DNA of 64,000 nt from Actinosynnema sp. ALI-1.44 (GTDB taxonomy: Bacteria; Actinomycetota; Actinomycetes; Mycobacteriales; Pseudonocardiaceae). The position numbers and the translations under genes are program-made. Positions 32,706 to 41,129 of the stretch are shown here, piece after piece. The stretch covers positions 62,001 to 126,000 of the forward strand of contig NZ_MTQO01000036.1 of assembly GCF_001984155.1 (NCBI RefSeq), in the 5' to 3' direction. The notes beneath the pieces are model-generated. The model searched no databases. It saw only the letters and a program-made list of their open reading frames with translations, and had not been told where the DNA came from. Position 1 is the stretch's first letter; each line of letters begins with the position of its first letter.

Positions 32706-33797
32706 ATGACCAGGAGTGTTGTGGTGGCAGGTGCGGGGATCGCCGGGCTCACGGCGGCGACAGCCCTGGCCCGGCAGGGCTGGACCGTGGAAATCGTGGA
32801 AATCAGGCCGGAGGGGGCAACAGCGGGGTGGGGGCTGACCCTGACCGGGCCGTCGTTGCGTGCTCTCGACAGCCTGGGGCTCGCCGATGCGTGCGTCGAG
32901 CGCGGGTACGGCATGACGACCATCACCAACGTCGATGGGGCTGCCGCCGAGACGATCGATCTTCCTGGGCTCATCGGGCCTGGTCGGCCGTCGATGGTCG
33001 GGATCGCCCGTCCGGATCTGCATGCGGTGCTGCGCGACGAAGCGCTCCGGCTTGGTGTGCGGATCACCTGTCAAGCCGGAGTCGCCGCGATCGACAGCCG
33101 AATGTCGATCAAGCTGACCGACGGTACGACACGTCACGCGGACCTGATGATCGGCGCGGACGGTATTCGCTCCCATGTGAGGGATCTACTGGGGCTTCAG
33201 GCGACGGTCCGCTACCACGGACAGATGGTGTGGCGGGCTCGAGTGCGGCGACCGACGTGGGCCACCGGCATCGTGACGTACGCGGGCCCGGCGATGACCG
33301 CAGGCGTCGTGCCCATCTCGCACCGCGACGCCTACGTGTTCCTCACCGAGAACGGTGTAGCCGCCACTGTCCTGCCCGACAACGAACTCCCCACACGTAT
33401 GAGAGATCTGCTCGGGCCTTTCACCGGACGAATCACCGACCTGTGCCCGCAGATCCAGGAATCGGTTGTGCGGCGGCCGGTGCGGACCGCCCTGATCGAA
33501 GGGCCGTGGAGCCAGGGGCGCTGCGTCATGATCGGCGATGCGGCACACGCGCCGTGCCCGCAAATGGCCAGCGGAGCCGCCCTGGCCATTGAGGACGGCG
33601 TGGTCCTGGCAGAGGAACTGGACATCCACAGCGATGTCACGAGCGCACTGGCGGCCTTCGAGAACCGACGCCGGGAACGCTGCACCGCACTGGTGAAGAC
33701 CTCGGAGGAGATCGCCGCGCTGGAAGGACGACAGCGCCACCGCGAAACCTATCCGCTGACTGCGAAGTGCCATTCCCGGATGGCACTTCCCGCATGA
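32706..33797 (+). CDS. FAD-dependent monooxygenase (PHBH-like)
   Basis: 363 residues. Motifs: VVVAGAGIAGLTAATALARQ (dinucleotide binding), DLMIGADGIRSHVRDLLG (DG motif) and VMIGDAAHAPCPQMASGAAL (GD motif). This is the class A flavoprotein hydroxylase pattern acting on aromatic or polyketide-like substrates with NAD(P)H and oxygen. GGAGG lies 8 bases before the ATG at 32706. Probably controlled by the divergent AraC regulator. The 166 bases after it carry only the promoter of the peptidase gene. Confidence 0.88.
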   Translation: MTRSVVVAGAGIAGLTAATALARQGWTVEIVEIRPEGATAGWGLTLTGPSLRALDSLGLADACVERGYGMTTITNVDGAAAETIDLPGLIGPGRPSMVGIARPDLHAVLRDEALRLGVRITCQAGVAAIDSRMSIKLTDGTTRHADLMIGADGIRSHVRDLLGLQATVRYHGQMVWRARVRRPTWATGIVTYAGPAMTAGVVPISHRDAYVFLTENGVAATVLPDNELPTRMRDLLGPFTGRITDLCPQIQESVVRRPVRTALIEGPWSQGRCVMIGDAAHAPCPQMASGAALAIEDGVVLAEELDIHSDVTSALAAFENRRRERCTALVKTSEEIAALEGRQRHRETYPLTAKCHSRMALPA

Positions 33798-33963
33798 CTT
33801 TGGCGTAATCTGGCCACGTCGGCGCGTGTCTGGTTCCGATTTCCCCTGGTCCACCGCCAACCAGTCGGACACATGAGGAATTTCCCGGGCCTTATAAACA
33901 AGAAATGAAGTCGGCGCACCTACGGTTCCCTCCCGAACCAGTCGTGAACTGTGCGGAGGTGCG

Positions 33964-35934
33964 ATGCGTCGGATCAGATTCCGGTGGGCGTTCGTGGCGG
34001 TATGTGCCATGATCCTCACCGCCACCGGACCAGCGACCGCGGGAGCGACGCCCGGTCGAGTGCCCCTCATTGGCACTGGCATGGAATGGCAGCTGGTCGA
34101 CAAAGGCCCTGTGCCTGTGGACACTCCCGTGTCGCAGACCATCTACCTCTCGGTCAAGGACCCGGAGGCTCTGGCCCGCCAGGCAAGAGCGGTGTCCGAT
34201 CCGAACAGCCCGGGTTACGGGCGTTTCGTCGGGGCGGACCGGGTCCGTGAGACCAACCAGCTCGACCGCGCGCAGGTCGATCGCGTCCGTGACTGGCTGA
34301 CCAGGGCCGGTCTGGGTGTGACGCAACCGGATTGGCGGCACCTGAGGGTGACCGGCACGTTCGGGCAGCTGAACGCCGCCTTCGCGGTGACCTTCCACGA
34401 CTACGTCTTCCCGCCCGACAGCGGGATCTTGGGCCACTACCTGGCGCCGCCCACCGATCTGAGTGTGCCTGCCGAGCTGGGTGCCCTGGTGCTGGGCGTC
34501 GGGGAGGTCCCGATCGTCGTCGTCGACAAAGGCCAAACCGCGTCGGCGCGGCCCGCCGACCGCAATCCGCGCGTGGACGCCGGTGCTGCGGCCAAGGATT
34601 GTTCGCAGTACTGGGGCCAGCGGTCCGCGACCGGACTGCCGCAGGTGAACGGCGCGGTTCCGCCATTGGCGCCGTGCGGGTACACGCCGAAGCAGTTGCG
34701 GCACGCCTACGGGCTCGACAACCTCGGTCTCACCGGCGCCGGGCAGACCGTCGCCGTGATGGTGGCGTCGATGGACACCCTCGAACAGGACATCAACACC
34801 TGGTCGGACCGTGTCGGCACACAACGGCTGCGCCCAGGGCAGCTCACCAGGGTGCCGACGCCGGACGGCTCGCCGCCCCACGAGCCGCGCGACATGTACG
34901 GCGCAGCGATCGAGGCCACCCTGGACGCCGAGGCGGTGCACGGCATCGCCCCGGACGCGAACATCATCGCCGTCGGGAGCTCCACCGCGCAGGGCGGGAA
35001 TCTGTTGGCAGGCCTGAGCTACGTGCTGGACCACACCGACGCGAGCATCGTGTCCCTGTCGCTGGCGAACGACCCCCTTCCCGGGATGCGCAAGGCATTC
35101 GACCAGATCTACCAGGAGGGCGCGCTGCAAGGCGTGGGGTTCTACTTCTGCACCGGTGACGGTGGTTTCAAGATCAACGAGACCGGTGGCGACTGGATCA
35201 ACGGCTACGCGGGCAGCAGCTGGGTGACCGCGGTCGGCGGCACCTCGGTGGCGATCGGCCAGGACGGCAGGCGTCTGTGGGAAACCGGTTGGGGCTCCCC
35301 GGTCAGCGACCTGTCCGACGACGGCAAGTCCTGGGGCGAGATGCACGCCGACGGGGGCACCGGAGGCGGCAGGCCCACCGATCGTCCACAACCGTGGTAC
35401 CAGCGGGGCGTCGTCCCGGACCGCTACGCCGTCGTCCCGGGCGGGACCCGCAGCAGGGTCGGCCCGGACGTCGCCGTCGACGCGGACCCCGCGACCGGCA
35501 TGGTGGTCGGCGGCACCCCGGTGGGCGGCTCGCCGGACACGGACCCCGGCACCTGGCGCTATGCCGAACACACCTTCGGCGGCACCAGCCTGTCCACCCC
35601 GCTGTTCGCCGGCGTGCAGGCTCTGGCTCAGCAGGCGAGGGGCGGCAAACGGCTGGGTTTCGCCAACCCGGCGCTGTACGAACGGGCAGGCACCTCCGCG
35701 TTCCGGGACGTGACGGCCTACCGGCTGCCCAACGGGTCCCCCGCGACCGCGGTGCGGTACCAGACGGATCCCGGCGGCGGGAAGACCCCGCAGTTGCATC
35801 ACTTCCTCGCCTCCCAGTGGACCGGGCCGCCGAGCAAGGAGTACCAGCCGCCCGAGGTCGCGCCGGGCTTCGACACCGAAACCGGGCTCGGTACCCCGAC
35901 CGGGGCCTACCTGTGGTCCTTCATCGGCCGCTGA
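33964..35934 (+). CDS. Secreted S53 family peptidase (sedolisin/kumamolisin type)
   Basis: 656 residues. A signal peptide (FAVCAMILTATGPATAGA region, Arg-rich head) is followed by the S53 pro-domain, the substrate of self-cleavage (SDPNSPGYGRFV, FHDYVFPPDSG). The catalytic domain has the acid pair in YGAAIEATLDAEAVHG, the oxyanion Asp in YFCTGDGGF and the Ser in TFGGTSLSTPLFAG. Calcium-site motifs are FRDVTAY and FDTETGLGTPTGA. Sedolisins are acid-active endopeptidases acting outside the cell. GCGGAGG precedes the ATG. A 14-base perfect hairpin follows the stop. Confidence 0.93.
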   Translation: MRRIRFRWAFVAVCAMILTATGPATAGATPGRVPLIGTGMEWQLVDKGPVPVDTPVSQTIYLSVKDPEALARQARAVSDPNSPGYGRFVGADRVRETNQLDRAQVDRVRDWLTRAGLGVTQPDWRHLRVTGTFGQLNAAFAVTFHDYVFPPDSGILGHYLAPPTDLSVPAELGALVLGVGEVPIVVVDKGQTASARPADRNPRVDAGAAAKDCSQYWGQRSATGLPQVNGAVPPLAPCGYTPKQLRHAYGLDNLGLTGAGQTVAVMVASMDTLEQDINTWSDRVGTQRLRPGQLTRVPTPDGSPPHEPRDMYGAAIEATLDAEAVHGIAPDANIIAVGSSTAQGGNLLAGLSYVLDHTDASIVSLSLANDPLPGMRKAFDQIYQEGALQGVGFYFCTGDGGFKINETGGDWINGYAGSSWVTAVGGTSVAIGQDGRRLWETGWGSPVSDLSDDGKSWGEMHADGGTGGGRPTDRPQPWYQRGVVPDRYAVVPGGTRSRVGPDVAVDADPATGMVVGGTPVGGSPDTDPGTWRYAEHTFGGTSLSTPLFAGVQALAQQARGGKRLGFANPALYERAGTSAFRDVTAYRLPNGSPATAVRYQTDPGGGKTPQLHHFLASQWTGPPSKEYQPPEVAPGFDTETGLGTPTGAYLWSFIGR

Positions 35935-35951
35935 GACGAACACCCCATCGA

Positions 35952-35983
35952 CGGCTCTCCACCTCGCACGAGGTGGAGAGCCG
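35952..35983 (+). terminator. Hairpin terminator after the S53 peptidase gene
   Basis: CGGCTCTCCACCTC-GCAC-GAGGTGGAGAGCCG: a perfect 14-base stem and a 4-base loop, 18 bases past the stop codon. Confidence 0.85.
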
Positions 35984-36072
35984 CTCCCCTGCCCACGGAA
36001 CCGTGTTCCGGCTGATCGTGGGCGCGAACCACACCACCACGAGGAGATTTCCGAACGAGAGCACGACGAAGC

Positions 36073-36582
36073 GTGCTGCGTTCGGTGCGCCCGACGGTAA
36101 TGGTGTGGCCGCCCAGGTTCTACGAGAAGATCGCCGGTGAACTGATCGCGCGGACGGAGTCCTGGCCGTGGCTGCGGGCCGCGTTTACGGTGCCGCGATG
36201 CCCGAGAGCGTCGTCGCGGTCTGACAGATCTGGGGGATCGACCTCCGCGAGAACTACGGCCTCACCGAGACCGGCGGGTGTCCCATCGCGCATTTCGACC
36301 ACCCGTTCCCCCGCCCCGGAACCATCGGCAGGGAGTTCGCCGACCCCCGATTCGGAGTCAGGACCGCCGACGACGGCGAGATGCTGATCCGCGGACCGCT
36401 GCTGTTCACCGGATCCTGCCGCGCCCCTTGGAAGTCGAGCACGGCGAGCGGACCGCCAACAGCAAGATCAAACGCAAGGCCGTGGTCAGCTCGTTCGCCG
36501 CGCTGATCGACGACATGTACGGCGCGAACGACGACGCGGCGATCGCGAAGCACGTCCGATCGAACTACCGCGGTCCGTAAAC
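36073..36582 (+). pseudogene. Remnant of a long-chain acyl-CoA synthetase (AMP-binding)
   Basis: Pieces of one family lie in the right order but in different frames. At 36100-36200: VWPPRFYEKIAGELIARTES. At 36230-36415 in another frame: WGIDLRENYGLTETGGCP, then GTIGREFADPRFG and GEMLIRGPLLFTG (A5 and A7-type motifs). At 36464-36582: KIKRKAVVSSFAALIDDMYG, then a C-terminal end at TAA. Stops and deletions (including loss of the P-loop part and of the region before the catalytic lysine) make it non-functional. It is overlapped at its 3' end by the convergent VOC gene. Confidence 0.72.
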
Positions 36583-36915
36583 CACGACAGTGTTTCCCCA
36601 GGGGTCACGCGCCACGGCCCGAACCTCGTGCGGACCACGCTCAGGCTCTCGAACCACAGCGCCACCACTCGCCACGACGGCGGTCAGCGCCGCGGTCACG
36701 TCCGCAACCTTGAACGACGCCGCGGGCACGCCACCTGTGATGTCCTCCGCCTGGCCCACGAGAGCCAGTGTGGTGCCGCCCGCGTCGAGCGCGGCGTAGC
36801 GGTCGCCGTCGACGAACTTCGTTGCCAGACCGAAAGTGTCGGCGTAGAAGCGCACGGCGGCGTCCACATCGGCCACTGGGTGCAGCACGTTCCCGATCTT
36901 CGCTTTTTCGCTCAT
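36565..36915 (-). CDS. VOC (glyoxalase/bleomycin-resistance) family protein
   Basis: 116 residues. Paired beta-alpha-beta-beta-beta modules of the VOC fold: LHPVADVDAAVRFYADTFGL at the N-terminus, YAALDAGGTTLALVG, and the C-terminal VREPERGPHEVRAVARDPWG with GNTVVVYGP. The metal-binding residues are only partly conserved, as in many antibiotic-binding or unknown VOC proteins. I start it at the ATG at 36915; an upstream start at 36957 would add 14 residues. It is the only apparently intact gene in a stretch of decayed ones. Confidence 0.85.
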   Translation of the reverse strand: MSEKAKIGNVLHPVADVDAAVRFYADTFGLATKFVDGDRYAALDAGGTTLALVGQAEDITGGVPAASFKVADVTAALTAVVASGGAVVREPERGPHEVRAVARDPWGNTVVVYGPR

Positions 36916-36959
36916 CGCACGACCGTAGCCCGTATGAAGGAGTTCCGACGTCGGCACCC

Positions 36960-37145
36960 ATGGTTTCCGCCGAAGACCGGGTGGCGGTGCTCGAAGAGAT
37001 CGAGCAGCGGGTGCGGTGGCTAGCCACCGCTGTCGTCGACCACGCCAACCGCGTCAGGCCCAACCCGACGGGTCTGAAGGTCGGCGGCCATCAGGCGTCG
37101 TCGGCGTCGATGACCACGCTGATGACCGCGCACGCGGCGATCCGC
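36960..37145 (+). pseudogene. N-terminal fragment of a transketolase/pyruvate-dehydrogenase-E1-like gene
   Basis: The ATG at 36960 begins a reading EDRVAVLEEIEQRVRWLATA, VVDHANRVRPNPTGLKVGGH and QASSASMTTLMTA, the start of transketolase-like E1 proteins. The similarity stops after LMTA and the frame runs on without sense. Only about 60 of an expected 700 or more residues remain. Confidence 0.7.
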
Positions 37146-37153
37146 AACCTCGG

Positions 37154-37318
37154 CGGATCACCGACCTCGAACCGGACATCATCATGGTCACCCCGTCGTA
37201 CATGCTGACGCTGCTGGACGCGTTCGACAGCGCCGGGATCGATCCCGCCGCCGGTTCGCTGCGGGTCGGCGTGTTCGGCGCCGAGCCGTGGACCGAGCAG
37301 ATGACCAGGTTGTGTTGA
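37154..37318 (+). pseudogene. Internal fragment of a phenylacetate-CoA ligase-like gene
   Basis: Reads RITDLEPDIIMVTPSYMLTL, LDAFDSAGIDPAAGSLRVGV and FGAEPWTEQM, then a TGA. This matches the middle of PaaK-type ligases (TPSY and GAEPW motifs). It is joined directly to the transketolase fragment, in a different frame, so the two remnants form a deletion chimera. Confidence 0.68.
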
Positions 37319-37364
37319 CCTCGGGGTTGACACAAAGGGTGTGAGGCCCGGCCACGTCACGGGG

Positions 37365-37616
37365 TCAATCGCGGGCCTTGCATGCCTCCACCGCCCAGGC
37401 TTGTCGTCCGTACTGGTCACGGAAGATCCGGTAGCACCCGAGGACCGAATCGTCTGTGCAGGCCATGAAGGCGATGCCTACGTCGGCACCGCCTTCGTCC
37501 ACCGCGTAGTCCACGCAGTCCGGGACAGCCCGGGTGTCGGCTGCCGCGCTCGGCGCCGACGGCACCAGTGCGCCCGCCGCCAGCACCAGCGCGGGCACCA
37601 CCACCTTGCCGAACAT
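37365..37616 (-). CDS. Small secreted protein with four cysteines
   Basis: 83 residues. A signal peptide (FGKVVVPALVLAAGALVPSA, cleavage likely after SAAA) is followed by about 57 mature residues with four Cys (PDCVDY, MACTDD, LGCYRI, EACKARD), suggesting two disulfides. AAGGGGA lies five bases before the ATG at 37616. I recognise no family; it could be a small extracellular inhibitor or binding protein. Confidence 0.68.
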   Translation of the reverse strand: MFGKVVVPALVLAAGALVPSAPSAAADTRAVPDCVDYAVDEGGADVGIAFMACTDDSVLGCYRIFRDQYGRQAWAVEACKARD

Positions 37617-38028
37617 GTCGTTCCCCTTTCGGTCCACGTGGCGAGGCCCGCCAGCGAGTTCTTCCCAGTACAGCGTTTCGGCGGTCCGGCCTCCAGAACT
37701 CCGCGCCGGGATCAGCCAACGGCGCCGCCGAGTCACCACGCCGTGGCTGTGAACTCACCGGGAACTCACTGGCCGTATCCCCCTTCGCGCCGTGTCCGGG
37801 GAGGACACCATCGACCGGATGATCCTGGTCCCCCGAACGAGCGGACGGCGGGTAATTCGGCGTACGCATATGTCCTTGCTCCCCGACACGGGACGTGCTT
37901 CCTGTCACCGTGCATGAACCACGCAGTAATTTCTTTGGCCGCCGTGCCAGCAGACAAGCCCCATTCGTGAGGACATACTTCGTCACGTCTCGAAGAGGGG
38001 GCGGATTGACGAAAGGAAGTCCCCAAGC
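37617..38028. other. Intergenic region between divergent secreted-protein and lipase genes
   Basis: 412 bases without a credible gene. It must hold both promoters. The reading frames that cross it are low-complexity shadows without ribosome sites. I see no strong inverted repeat. Confidence 0.5.
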
Positions 38029-39270
38029 GTGAAACGAATGATCAGCGCGATGCTCATTGTCGCGGTGGGACTCACCGGCATGGTGGGCACGGCAGAGGCG
38101 GCCCCGTCCGCTCCTGCGGTCAGCGATGCGGGTATTCCGCTGCCGAAGGACGATCCGTTTTACGTCCCGTCACCCGGCTACGAGTCCTTGCCGAACGGGA
38201 CGGTGCTGCGTTCTCGTCGTATCACCGCCATCTACCTCGTGCTGCCGTTGCCGGTAAAGGCGCATCAGGTGTTGTACAAATCCGTGGACAGCCACAACAA
38301 ACCGGTCGCCGAAGCCGCCACGGTCCTGGTACCGGACCAACCGTGGACCGGCCAGGGCACCCGGCCGTTGGTGTCCTACCAACTCGCCGTGGACTCGTTG
38401 TCCACCCGCTGCCAGCCCTCGTACACCCTGCAAGTCGGGCTCAAGGCTCCCACACCGGCGTCGACCTACGAATTGAGCATGTCCTTGCCCGCGCTGCTCA
38501 AGGGATATGCCGTCGTCTACTCCGACTACCTCGGTCCCGGAGCGGACTTCCTCGCCGGGCCGCAGTCCGCGCACGCCATCCTCGACGGGATCCGTGCCGT
38601 GCAGCACCACCAGCCAACCGGCCTCGCCCCGGACGCGCCCGTCGCGCTGTGGGGCTATTCCGGCGGCGGAATCGCCACCACATGGGCCGCCGAACAACAG
38701 CCCGCATACGCCCCTGAGCTGAATCTGGTCGGCGCCGCAGCTGGCGGAGTTCCCGCCGACTTCAAGGAGATGTTCCAGCACAACAACGGCGGCCTCGGTT
38801 CCGGTCTGCTCATCCTCGGCATCATCGGCCTGTCCCGCGCCTACCCCGAAGCCGGCGTCGAGGAAGTCCTCAACGACAAGGGCCGCAAGCTCTTCGCCGA
38901 CAACGCCGACGCCTGCACCCTCGACATCGCGGTATTCCACCCGTTCGAGCGCATCGAGCAGTACACCACCATTTCCAACATCACCGAATCGCCGCAGGCG
39001 AAATTCCTCTTCACGACGAACAACGCAGGCCAACGGACGCCCCGCGTGCCTTTCTACAACTACCAGGGCCTCGCCGACGAGTTCGTGCCCAGCGCGGCAG
39101 CCGACCGACTGCTGCGCAAGTACTGCGCCGACGGCGGCATCGTGCAGAAAGTACGACTTCCGCTTGCCGGGCACATCGTCGGCGAGGTCGTCGGTGCCAG
39201 TGACGCCCTGAACTTCCTCACCGACCGGATCAACGGAAAGCCCGCGCGCAACGACTGCGGCACCGCCTGA
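38029..39270 (+). CDS. Secreted lipase (secretory LIP family)
   Basis: 413 residues. A signal peptide (MISAMLIVAVGLTGMVGTAEA) and a mature alpha/beta hydrolase of the fungal-type secretory lipase family. The nucleophile lies in LWGYSGGGIAT, the acid in YQGLADEFVP and the His in LAGHIVGEV, with several Cys for disulfides (STRCQPSY, ADACTLD, KYCADGG, NDCGTA). GTG start at 38029 with AAGGAAG upstream. A 12-base hairpin follows. It probably hydrolyses exogenous triacylglycerol or esters. Confidence 0.9.
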   Translation: MKRMISAMLIVAVGLTGMVGTAEAAPSAPAVSDAGIPLPKDDPFYVPSPGYESLPNGTVLRSRRITAIYLVLPLPVKAHQVLYKSVDSHNKPVAEAATVLVPDQPWTGQGTRPLVSYQLAVDSLSTRCQPSYTLQVGLKAPTPASTYELSMSLPALLKGYAVVYSDYLGPGADFLAGPQSAHAILDGIRAVQHHQPTGLAPDAPVALWGYSGGGIATTWAAEQQPAYAPELNLVGAAAGGVPADFKEMFQHNNGGLGSGLLILGIIGLSRAYPEAGVEEVLNDKGRKLFADNADACTLDIAVFHPFERIEQYTTISNITESPQAKFLFTTNNAGQRTPRVPFYNYQGLADEFVPSAAADRLLRKYCADGGIVQKVRLPLAGHIVGEVVGASDALNFLTDRINGKPARNDCGTA

Positions 39271-39282
39271 ACCCGCTGTCAC

Positions 39283-39318
39283 CTCCACCGGTCCACGAAG
39301 CCCCACGGACCGGTGGAG
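39283..39318. terminator. Hairpin terminator after the lipase gene
   Basis: CTCCACCGGTCC pairs perfectly with GGACCGGTGGAG around a 12-base loop, 12 bases after the lipase stop. It may serve both the lipase gene and, from the other side, the PucR gene ending at 39439. Confidence 0.75.
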
Positions 39319-39438
39319 AGCGCTATCACTGTCCGGCCGGGCGGATGACGAGTTCGTTCACGTCGACGTAGCGAGACTCGGCGAGATCTTCCACCGGCTG
39401 CGTTCCCGCGCCGCCCTGTCGACCGGATGAACCGACCT

Positions 39439-40947
39439 TCAGCGCACAGTCGTGTCGGCGTACGCCAGCGCCTCCCGGGCCTCCAGCGCCAGCCACAGCT
39501 CGTAGCGCGCCGACGCGACTGCCAGGTCGCGGCCGGTGAGCCTCTCGATCCGGTCGATCCGGTTGCGGACGGTGTGCCGGTGCACGCCGAGGGCATGCGC
39601 GGTGGCGTCCCACACGGCGTTGGCGTCCAGCCACGCTCGAAGCGTGGCCAGGAGCTGACCGCGTGGATCGGCCGCGTCGATCGGCGCCAGCACTGTGTCG
39701 GCGAACGAGGCCAGCAGGTCCGGCGAGCCGAGCGTGAGCAGCAGCCTGCTGGTGCTGTGGTCGCTGGCCTCGGCCGGACGACCGAGCCGTTCGCTGCTGC
39801 CCAGCAACGCCCGCGCCTGCCGCAGCGACACCGCCGCCGATCGCGGCCGCAACGCCGCGCCGATTCCGGCCGCACGTCCCGGCGCGAACCGGCCGAGCAA
39901 GGCGATCACGTCCACCTCCTCGGTGGTCATGGCCTCCACGGTGTCCCCCGAACAGCGGACGAGGCCACCCGGCAGCACGAGCGCGAGGTCGGCGGCCAGA
40001 TCGGCCGCTTCGCCCTGCTGTGCCTGCAGAACCAGCCCCCGCACGCGTGGCGTGGACAGGCCGAACGTGGCGAGCATCGGCTCGATCTGGTCCTCGGGCA
40101 TACCGGCCCCCAACCTCGTCATCGCCTCCGCACCGGCACGCCGACGCGGTTCGTCGGCCAGGTGGCGGCGCTCCAACTCGAGCGTCAGCAGGGACACGAG
40201 CGCGGCGTCCAGCGTGCCCAACTGGGGCTGCCGCGTACGGACGAGCATGATGTGCCCGCGCAGCCGCCGCGCCCCGATCGGCTGCACACCGACGGCGAGC
40301 CCGTCGACCTCCACCGAGGCGCTGCCCAGCAGGCCACGGCCGCTGACCTCGTCCAGCGCCGGACGGCCCGCCGCCACCAGCGACGGCGCGGCCGACCCCA
40401 CCGCCGCCAACTCCCGGCCGAGCAGGTCGGTGACCACCGCGGCGCGGCCGGTCGCGTCCAGCCACACCTTCAGGATCGCGTTCAGGCCCGCACCGGAGGT
40501 CGCCGCGACGGTGAGCTTGCGCTGCACGTCGATCGTGTGCTCGAGCGCGCGGCGGTCCTCGGCCGCGAGTGCGGCGAACACCGCCTTGGTGACGGCGATG
40601 AACGGCACCTCGTCCGGCACCACCAGCAGCGGCAGCCCGGCGGCTTCGGCGGCGTCGACCAATCCCGGCGGCGGCTGCCGGTACGGCTGGCCGTGCCCCA
40701 CGCCGAACGCCAACGCGGCCGCCCCGCCGCCGACCACGTCCTGGACGAACTCCCGACAGGAACCGGGATCCGCCGGCAGTACGACACCCGCCGTCATCAG
40801 CAGTTCTCCGCCGCGCAGCCACTCGCCCGGCCGCTCGAGTTCGGACACGTGCGCGGCGGTCACCACGCGGTTTCGCCCGGCTGCCCCGGCGACCAGCGAC
40901 AGACGGAGGTCACGCACCGACAGCAGAGCGTCCACGGTCAACGGCAT
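39439..40947 (-). CDS. PucR-family transcriptional regulator
   Basis: About 502 residues: an N-terminal PucR domain (LTVDALLSVRDLRLSLVAGA, HVSELERPGEWLRGGELLMT), a middle GGDEF-like region and a C-terminal PucR helix-turn-helix (WDATAHALGVHRHTVRNRID, LTGRDLAVASARYELWLAL). Such regulators control purine, amine and amino-acid catabolism. It is divergent from an amidohydrolase/permease operon that it very likely regulates. I use the ATG at 40947 where the domain begins; a GTG at 40962 would add five residues. Confidence 0.9.
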   Translation of the reverse strand: MPLTVDALLSVRDLRLSLVAGAAGRNRVVTAAHVSELERPGEWLRGGELLMTAGVVLPADPGSCREFVQDVVGGGAAALAFGVGHGQPYRQPPPGLVDAAEAAGLPLLVVPDEVPFIAVTKAVFAALAAEDRRALEHTIDVQRKLTVAATSGAGLNAILKVWLDATGRAAVVTDLLGRELAAVGSAAPSLVAAGRPALDEVSGRGLLGSASVEVDGLAVGVQPIGARRLRGHIMLVRTRQPQLGTLDAALVSLLTLELERRHLADEPRRRAGAEAMTRLGAGMPEDQIEPMLATFGLSTPRVRGLVLQAQQGEAADLAADLALVLPGGLVRCSGDTVEAMTTEEVDVIALLGRFAPGRAAGIGAALRPRSAAVSLRQARALLGSSERLGRPAEASDHSTSRLLLTLGSPDLLASFADTVLAPIDAADPRGQLLATLRAWLDANAVWDATAHALGVHRHTVRNRIDRIERLTGRDLAVASARYELWLALEAREALAYADTTVR

Positions 40948-41129
40948 GGACAGAGTGTCCACACGAACGGGCGAAATTCAACCCCGTGTCCATCGACCGG
41001 GCCGGATGCCGAGACCTAATGTCCCAAGCCACGTGACCCGCCTCACTCCGCCAACGACGCCGCTGGAGACTCCGTGATCGACAACCCGACAGGCCCGAAC
41101 CGTCCCGGCAAGCCCGGTGGAGCCGGCCG

